Shown one piece after another: positions 57,136 through 64,000 of a stretch of 64,000 bases of DNA; the stretch's first letter is position 1; each line of letters starts with the position of its first letter. The notes under the pieces were generated by a model, which saw only the letters and a program-made list of their open reading frames with translations, was not told the origin of the DNA and did no database searches. Location of the stretch: contig CP084620.1 in assembly GCA_025917655.1 (NCBI GenBank), positions 434,001 through 498,000 on the forward strand. Direction: 5' to 3'. This stretch comes from Chlorella sorokiniana. Lineage: Eukaryota > Chlorophyta > Trebouxiophyceae > Chlorellales > Chlorellaceae. A program made the translations under genes and the position numbers.

Positions 57136-57626
57136 GGCCCGGTGGCAGCGCTGATACCGTCAGCTGTCCCGCTGGCCCGATTTTCTCATGGTTCAAGCAG
57201 CGCGAAGCAGCCAGCAGCCCTCCCCTCTGCCACCTGCCATCATTTTCCCTGCCCATCACGGAGGCAGCACATGCCGCCTCGACAACAGGCCAGCCACACC
57301 CAGCTACAGCACCAATCCTGTGCTGCAACACTGCCATTTAATTCAGCTTCTGATTTAGTGCACGAAGCTGCTCAGCCCAATGTGTGTGAACAGAAACACT
57401 CCCTGATAAAGCACGGAAGGACAACGGGCTTCAAGGCCAGCCTGGCGGCGCCGCGCTGGCTGTCACCTTGGGAGCTGGGCGTGGGGCTTCTGGTCGCCAA
57501 ATTATTCACCTAGGCATCTACCGGGTATCATCAAGGCGCCAAAAGTTCCTTCACGTTCACCTTTGGGCACTTGACATCGCGCCTGCCGGCAGTCCGAAGG
57601 CTGTGCGTAGTGGCAGCCCAGAAGCG
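57136..57626. other. Spacer before the SAYSvFN gene
   Basis: 491 bases between two plus-strand genes. They hold the AP2 3' UTR and the promoter of the next gene. An open frame runs through 57468-57627 but lacks family similarity, so I start the next gene at 57627. Confidence 0.5.
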
Positions 57627-58420
57627 ATGCAGCTCACCATAGTGACGGCAACGGGCAAGCGGCAAACGCTGGCGCTGCCTCCTGACGAGCCTCTGACTGC
57701 GGCCCGCCTGCAAGCAGCGGCGGCACGCAGCCTGGCGCTCCCGCCAGGGGCACTGCTGCGCCTGGTGCAGGGAGGGCAGCCGCTTGCAAGCGATGAAGAT
57801 GTGACAAGATTGAAAGATGGAGGTGAGGCTTGCAGCACAGCCATGTGGCTTTGGCCCGCCATCATCGCCGCTCGACGCCTCTTTTATGCTGCCAACGAGC
57901 TGCCACGCTGCCGTACGCCCCCTCTGATTCCCGCCCGTCTCTGCGTCCCCCACGCCTGCGCTGCAGACACGGTGCTGGCAGCAGTAGCGCCCGCGCGCCC
58001 CCAAGGAGCTGCGGGATGCTGTAAGCGGCGGCGGCGGCGAGGACGAGGAGGAGGACGAGGCGGAGGCCCTGCTGCGGCTGCGCCTGCCGCCCGATGCCCC
58101 CGCTGGCGCGCGGCGCTGGCCCACCTGCTGCACCGCCGCCTGCGCCTGCCAGAGGCGCTCGTCGCGCTGCTGCTGGCGGTGCGGGGCCGCGTGTGGCTGG
58201 GCCTGGCGGCCTGGATGGCGGGGCGCGGCTGGCGGCCGCCGCCGAGCTGGGGCCCCTCTACATCATCTCCACCCTGTTTGCCGGCATGCTGCTCAACCTG
58301 GGCCAGCGCAAGGAGGGCGAGTGGAGCGCGTACAGCCTGTTCAACCGCGACTTCCGCCGCCTGCCGGGGCAGATGACGGCGGAGGACCTGGATGCGGCGG
58401 TGCGGCGGGGCCAGCTCTGA
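57627..58420 (+). CDS. Ubiquitin-like plus SAYSvFN-domain protein (SAYSD1-like)
   Basis: Exon 1 (57627 to about 57822) encodes a ubiquitin-like fold: MQLTIVTATGKRQTLALPPD, ALLRLVQGGQPLASDEDVTR, then a GTGAGG donor. Exon 2 (57967 on) has TVLAAVAPAR, an acidic stretch, a hydrophobic region LPEALVALLLAVRGRVWLGL and the diagnostic ELGPLYIISTLFAGMLLNLG, GEWSAYSLFNRDFRRLPGQM, ending AAVRRGQL at 58420. The SAYSvFN domain defines animal SAYSD1, an ER protein linked to UFMylated ribosomes and translocation quality control; plants and algae carry versions with an N-terminal ubiquitin-like domain. The frame changes three times in exon 2: in the C5 run at 57998-58002, in the C5 run at 58097-58101, and in the GC repeat at about 58231-58244. 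The model is therefore certain in family but not in exact sequence. Confidence 0.85.
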
Positions 58421-58519
58421 GCTGCGGGCTGCCCCGGCACGCCTGCTGGGCTGCTCAACGACGCTGAGCGCCTGCCAGCCGCCCTGGGCTGGCTTCCTCC
58501 GCAGCTTGTGCCAGCAGCC

Positions 58520-58524
58520 TGTAA
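58520..58524 (+). terminator. TGTAA poly(A) signal
   Basis: TGTAA 100 bases past the SAYSvFN-gene stop, the usual place for the green-algal signal. Confidence 0.6.
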
Positions 58525-58914
58525 CAAACGGCTGTGTGTGTGTGACGCGTAGATTACAGTGGGCTGATACAGGAAGCCCACATACGGATGCACAGCATGC
58601 ATCCAGCAGGCTGTAGGAGGAATTGCCACCGCACTCGCCCTGCAGCATTCCATTCCAGATGCCTCTCCCACGCATGTCCCGGAACCCTAACCCATCCCGC
58701 TGCACTCAACCACACCCCCACAGCTAGAAACCAACAAAACCCTGCCCTCAACACCCACACCCGCACCGTGCTCTTACAAAACGGCCCTCAGCACCAGCAA
58801 CAGCACCGCGCGCTTGCAGACAATGTCTCAGAACCAGCTGCTGCATGCCGCCACTGCTGCCGTCACATATTCCAGGCTTGGTGGTGTTGAATAACACCGG
58901 TGTGCTCGGCGACC

Positions 58915-59088
58915 GAGCCGGAGGGGGAGGGAGGGAGGGAGGAGAGGGAGGGGGAGGGAGGGAGGAGGGGGAGGGGGATGGAGGGAGGGAGGGGAAGGGG
59001 GAGGGAGGAGGGGACGCGCGGGGGGGGGGGAGGGAGGGAGGGGGTGGGGGGAGGGGAGAAGGGACTGGGAGGGACCTTGAGACAGAAG
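58915..59088. repeat. Polypurine (GGGA/GGAGG) tract
   Basis: About 170 bases almost entirely G and A on the plus strand, built from irregular GGGAGG units with one ten-G run near 59022-59031. The 'proteins' read from it on the minus strand are Pro/Ser artefacts. Confidence 0.9.
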
Positions 59089-59469
59089 CTTGCACTTCGG
59101 GTGGACCATGGATTGTGCGCGCTCATCAGGCTGCGCCACTGGCCCAGAGGGTGTCGATGCAAAATGGGGCATGATGCAGCAGGGCAAGCACGATGCCAAA
59201 TAGGACAAGGGCGGAGATCTCACAGCACCAGAAACCAAGTTGAACTTGAAGAAGAAGTGTGCAGCTGGCGGGACTGACTGCAGATTGCAAGGGAGTGTTA
59301 TGGAGGCAGAGCACTTGCAGGCAGGCAGGGCGGGAACTATACCGTCAAGAGAAGTAGAAGGAGAGCGGGGAGACCGAGGGCGGCTGAGCTGGGGCTGCAG
59401 GGAGGGTGCTGGGGAGGGCAAGGCGCGCCAAAGGGTGCAAGCACAGCACGCAACTGGGCGGATTTCACG

Positions 59470-60580
59470 GCACCTGAGTGCTGGACCTCAAGCTGGATAT
59501 TGGGCTGGGGCTGGGTGGGATACTGAATGATTTGCCAAAGTCCTCGCTGAAACAAGCTGCAGCGGTCTGGCACAGTTAGCGGGAGGGGCTGGCGCCGCAA
59601 AGCACGCACACACAGCCGCACACTGCCACGCTGTAGGCTGCGGCATTTGGCCGCGGCTTACTGATGCACAGGGCAGATCATGGATAATGAAGGTTCCGGG
59701 GTGGGGGGTGAAGGGGGCTCCAAGGCACCAGCGCTCGGCAACTGCACGTTTTGGCTGGGGCCAGGGGAGAGAGCTGCTGCCGCTGCCGCTGCTGCGGCCT
59801 CGCTGATACTGACAGCAAAAAGCAGGCAAAGGTGCAGCTACCAACAAAAAGCTCAACTGTCCTTTTTAAGGTGGGCGTCACGCAGGGAAGTGGCCTCTTA
59901 GCTGGCTGCATCGAGGTCAACTGTTAGTGCTGGCGGCTGGCACACCCAGCAGTTGCCGCACAAAGACAGCAAATTGGCATTGGGGGTGGGACACCTTGCC
60001 TGGCTACACGGGCGAGCCCATGAGGGTGACGGAAACCAGAAGTTGCAGGCCACAACAAAGCCAAGTAAGAGTGCACCCTGAGCCACCATTGCAAAACCAG
60101 CAAAGACGCACGGACAGAATCTTCGTGAACACTTGAACAAAGCCCCAAAGAAGTTACCAGACACTTGAGGGGAGGTGAAGGGCTTGGGAGGGCAGCCAAC
60201 GTTGCGCGCCAGCAGGAGGAGCTGCAGAGGGTGCCACACTTGAGTGCTGCCCGGCTGCCGCTGGCTGGCTAATGCAGGGAAAAGTACAGTGTAGGCGTTG
60301 CGGAAATCTTAGCTTGCGTTCCGGGCCGATGTGGAGGAGGAGGAGGTGCAGGAGCAGTGCGTGCCGCAGGTCCAGCGGAACTGGCTGCAACGAGGCCAAC
60401 ACGTCAGTGCTGCCTGCTGCCGCTGGCTGCTGATGCAGGGCTCAGGTGAAAGGAAGCTCAACCAACATGGACCGCAGGCGAGAGGGAGCTTGCCGGGTGA
60501 GGCCAGGGCGGAGGAGGGGGCACGGGGCTGGGCGCGAGGTGACTGCAATGAGGTGCACTGTTAGCGCTGCCCGCTGTCCA
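59470..60580. repeat. Degenerate repeat with a GTGCTG...GCCGCTGGCTG core
   Basis: A core resembling AGTGCTGCC(C/T)GCTGCCGCTGG recurs near 59912, 60248, 60403 and 60560, with weaker matches near 59478. Spacings are close to 160 bases or twice that. The bases between cores are poorly conserved. I judged this by eye only. Confidence 0.4.
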
Positions 60581-62691
60581 GCATGCACAGAAATGCAATC
60601 CAACAAACAAAACCCAAAACGCAGGCACCTGGGCCATCAGCCGCGAGGGGGAGCTGGCAGGGAGAGGGCACGAGTCCATCTTGAGGCTCAGGGGCGGGCG
60701 CGCAGCAACCAAGGAGCTTGAGGAAGCGCAGCAAAACCCGGGGGCGATGTTGGCGAGCGACGAACGGCGGAGCAGACCATCGGCGCGGGCAAGCCATCAT
60801 CAAGCCGTGAACGGAGCCAAGGACTCAAGTGCGCGGTGCAGCAGGCCGGAGCCAAGGGACAGCAGTGGTGGGGCGGTGAGGGGAGCAGCAGCGATGGGGA
60901 CGCGCGCACAACCAAGCGCCAGCTGTGTTCTTCGATGGCGGCTTGGCGCCTCAGCCCGGGGGTAGGGATGCCCAGAAGGTGGCGACAAAGGAGGCGGGGC
61001 TGCAGAGACAGTGCTTACACAAACAACACACTGCACCTGGGGCAGGCAGGCAGTGCATGCAGTGCAAGCTTGCAGTCACCCGTCACCTGGGCGCGTCGTG
61101 GCGTGTTTGCAGCGCGCACGCGGGTCCCGTCAAGGTGAGATAGTGGGGGTCAGGGCAGCAGGGAGAAAATAGCGGGTGCGGGCAGCAGAGCTGGCAGGCT
61201 GGTGCGCGGATGTTGCGTGGCCGAGCTGCTGGGGCTGGGGCCGCAGAGCGCAGGGCAGCGGGGCGCGTTGGCGCGGGCAGGAGGCAGGCTTCAACAGCGC
61301 GCGGCTTCATCCCAGTGCGGCGGCGGAGGAGCGGAAGACCACGGGAGCGCACGGAGACCACGGTGGAGCCAGATGCCAGACCCATCCAATACTCCATGAA
61401 CCAGGGAGACACGCCGAGCCAGCCAAGCAAGCGGCACGCCAGAGGCAGCGGACGCCGGGAGCAGAGCGCAACCAGGAGAAGCGGAGAGCGAGGACGACGG
61501 ATCGAGGTGCCGGAGGTGCGGGTGCCGCAGGAGCGTGAAATGGACGTGGCAGGGGCGGCGGCGGAGGGCTTCACGCGCAGGCTCCAGGGCTCAAGGTGGA
61601 TAGAAGCCGGGAAGTGGCGGAGGTGCAGCGGTGCAGCTGGCGCAGAACGCCATAACGAAGAGTGGTGTGGAGATGAAGAGGACCAGACGAGGCTGGAGTG
61701 TAGACGAGAGTCGGATGGCCAAAGACTGGAAACGGACGAAGAGAAGGGGGAGGGGCCCACCCAACCTATCTGAGTCCACGGCGACGTCACCACAAGCTAG
61801 ATGCAGAGAGGCGAGATGCACGGGCGTGGGCCTGCGGCGAGGGCGGAATAGTGGCGAAACAGGTGAGAGGAGGCAAATAGAGGCCTGAACGGAGGCGGAG
61901 AGGGTCCGAGTCCCAGCACAGGCGACACCGCCCAAGCAGCTTCTGCAGGCACGCCGAGAGCGCGCTGCACCGCGCTTCACACGTTTCCGGACACGGTTGG
62001 GCTGAAGCAGGGCTGCGCAGCTGGCGGTTCGCTCACCGCGTGGGGGCAGGTCTACAGCGTCCGCCCTTCGGCCTTCTACACCCTCACATGCCGCGTCTCG
62101 CCCCTAGGGCCTGGGGAGGGAAGGAGGGAGGAGGAAGTGGCGGCAAGGTGCGCGGTGCGCGGTTTTTGAGCATGGCGGCACTACAGCACTACAACCTGCA
62201 TGAGAAGCAGGAGCGAGCGCCTTGAAGCCGCGCATCTTCTTCTTCCTCTTCTTGTGATTTTTCATAAGCATTTTTAGGCGGATGGCAAGTTGCCAGACTG
62301 CCAGCAGCAGCCTGCCGATTCCTGGGCTGCACTGCGCCCAATTTTAGTTGCTGTTTCTCCAACCCTCATAGCCATACCATCGAGTTATCCCTCAGCAGAG
62401 TATCCAGCATTCACGGTCACAGGGAGAGGCAGGGACAGCAGTTCTGAACCGCCCAAAGCCAATGTGTGCTGCAGCAGCAGAGCGCAGCGTGCGTGCCAGC
62501 AACGGTGGCAGAGCAATGGGTGAAGGTAGGGGATTGAAAGCCGGGGGAGAGAGAAACAATAACAGCGGGTGGGGGCTGCAGGTTGCGGGTGTCGTAGGGG
62601 CGTTTGGGGGCGAGGAGCGGAAAACTTTGGGTTCTTTGGGAATCGGGCACATCGCCTGGGAGTCCAGGGCTGGCAAGCACTCTAGTAGCGG

Positions 62692-64000
62692 TCATGCTGC
62701 GGCGGGTGTGGCCTGCCGGTCGGCGCCGCTGTCCGAGATGGGGACGAGGGACGTCTTACGGCCGGGCGGGCACGGCGCTTGCCGCGCCCCTGCTCCTCCA
62801 GGTTGCGCAGGTAGGCCTCGTTGATGTCGCCAGTGACGTATTTGCCTGCAACGAATGTGAAGTTGGCGAGTCAGTGGCGGTCTGTGACGCGAGTGAACGC
62901 ATGCCTGGGAGGAAAGGAGAGCCAGCAGCTGCGAGTGCCCCCCACCCCCCACACAAGCGCCTTCTGGCACCAACACCAACACAGACACAGCTGCAGTCTC
63001 TGCCCATAGCACACCCGTAAAACACGAGTCGTCAAAGACAGAGATGTTGGGGTTGAGGTCACGCCCGCAGTCCACCAGGTCAGCCACATCCTGCGGGCAG
63101 CGGCGCAGCAGCGGCATGCAGCCTTGGAGGACCCCGTGCGGGGGTGCACCGACGCTGGGGCGGGCAAGCCGGCTGGAGCTGGCGGGAGGGACGGACCAGG
63201 GGGCTGGAGCGCGGGAGCAGCTGGCGCGAGAAGCCGGGCGGGCACCAGAGCAGCGGGGCGCACCTGGTAGATGAGCCCGTCGGCGCCCAGCACCTGGCAG
63301 ATCTCCTCCTCGGTCAGCCCGTGCGCCACAAACTCGCTGCAGCGGGAATTGGGAAGGCAGCAGGGGTGGGGATCTCAGGGAGGCGGGGGGCCGCTCAGGC
63401 CGCGGTGGGACGAAGCCAGCGCAGCAGGAAGCAGCGCAGCAAGGCGATTTCTTCAGACACAAACAGCATTGGTTGCAAATGCAGCATATGCAGAAGCAAA
63501 CGTGAAAGCCTTGCTATGCTACGGAAAGTGCCCCGGAAAAGAGAGGGACAGGATGTGGCAAGGCTGGCACTCGCACCTGCGTGTGGGCATGTCCACTCCA
63601 TAGACGTTGGGGTACCGCACGGGAGGCGAGGCGGAGGCGAGGTACACCTGCAGTACAACAGGGGCAGCAGCACATCGCAGCCATGAAAAGGGGGTGCGCG
63701 CGGAGCATGGCGTGGTGGCGTGCTTAATGACACCGCCCCAAGGCCCCATGCCCAAAGGAGTCAACCAGAGGGCCCAGCTGCCCACGCCGCACAGGAACCC
63801 GCCCTCCTCTCACCTTCTTCGCCCCAGCGTTGCGCACCATGTCCACGATCTGGCTCATGGTGGTGCCCCGCACAATGGAGTCGTCAATCAGCAGCACGCT
63901 CTTGCCCGCAAACACCACCGACATCGCATTGAGCTTGCGTCGCACCGACATCTGCGCGGGTGGCGGCAAGCGAGCTGGGGAAGCTTGAGCGCTGCGCAGA
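62692..64000 (-). CDS. PURF: Amidophosphoribosyltransferase (glutamine PRPP amidotransferase), 3' part
   Basis: Committed step of purine synthesis: PRPP plus glutamine gives phosphoribosylamine, in plastids in plants. Only the phosphoribosyltransferase half is in the window; the N-terminal glutaminase lies beyond 64000. Minus-strand order: [20 protein letters not shown] (PRPP motif, about 63910-63850), [33 protein letters not shown] (about 63650-63590), then [20 protein letters not shown] (about 63335-63275), [20 protein letters not shown] (about 63085-63030), [17 protein letters not shown] (across an intron, to about 62815), and an end at 62692 or in the neighbouring frame. The C-terminal text resembles the E. 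coli/fungal form (LIDAVRAENPDI..., YVTKDV) and lacks the CGQC iron-sulphur ligands of the B. subtilis/plant form. Confidence 0.92.

Larger units (their letters stand above)
58525..62691. other. About 4.2 kb without a recognisable gene
   Basis: Between convergent genes. Apart from the polypurine tract and the degenerate repeat, open frames on both strands (for example a 236-codon minus-strand frame at 61083-61793) show no domain and no sensible splice pattern. The stretch may hold 3' UTRs, a non-coding RNA or a lineage-specific gene I cannot see. Confidence 0.4.

Noticed and set aside
58684-58696. Telomere-like AACCCTAACCC
   Set aside because: Fewer than two repeat units inside an ordinary intergenic stretch with genes on both sides; chance is sufficient.
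61083-61793. A 236-codon minus-strand frame that could be a gene
   Set aside because: Ser/Pro/Leu-biased, no recognisable domain, no conserved-looking block and no clear introns. It is kept only as part of the unassigned stretch.

Overview
The window is nuclear DNA from a GC-rich, intron-dense green alga. A trebouxiophyte of the Chlorella/Coccomyxa kind is my best guess. The main evidence is a homologue of CCM1/CIA5, the green-algal regulator of the CO2-concentrating mechanism, at 35558-38065. Supporting evidence is several proteins with plastid-type leaders, TGTAA poly(A) signals after stop codons, and short GT-AG (occasionally GC-AG) introns in nearly every gene. No transposon, virus-like element, CRISPR array, tRNA or rRNA was recognised.

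Layout. 1-8869 (+) and 9121-18823 (+) are two tandem copies of a very large ubiquitin-specific-protease-like gene of the USP53/54 and plant At3g47890/At3g47910 type; the first is cut by the left edge. A minus-strand block follows: N-acetylglutamate synthase (19209-23753), a leucine-rich-repeat protein (24127-28370), a plastid FAD-dependent oxidoreductase (28751-30394) and a VASt-domain sterol-transfer-like protein (30709-32664). The last shares a ~310-bp divergent promoter with a plus-strand mTERF gene (32974-34617). CCM1 comes next, then a chloroplast aldo/keto reductase of the At1g06690 type (39577-42195). That gene is convergent with a Gemin5-like WD40/TPR gene (42343-49098, -). A GRF plus CCHC zinc-knuckle protein (49579-51821, +), an unidentified Gln-rich gene (52198-53126, -), a double-AP2 transcription factor (53987-57135, +) and a ubiquitin-like/SAYSvFN protein (57627-58420, +) follow. 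About 4.3 kb without a recognisable gene separates these from the 3' half of an amidophosphoribosyltransferase gene (62692 to beyond 64000, -).

Functionally the genes are mostly unrelated housekeeping and regulatory genes: arginine and purine synthesis, organelle RNA/DNA factors, the ubiquitin system and transcription factors. There is no operon logic.

A caution for every gene model: almost every gene shows apparent one-base frame slips inside otherwise strongly conserved exons, usually in or beside runs of G or C. The clearest is in the zinc-binding core of CCM1. Either the draft sequence has many indel errors or something unusual is happening, so exon-level protein sequences here should not be taken as exact. 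Start and end positions are inferred from conserved domains, splice signals and in-frame stops.
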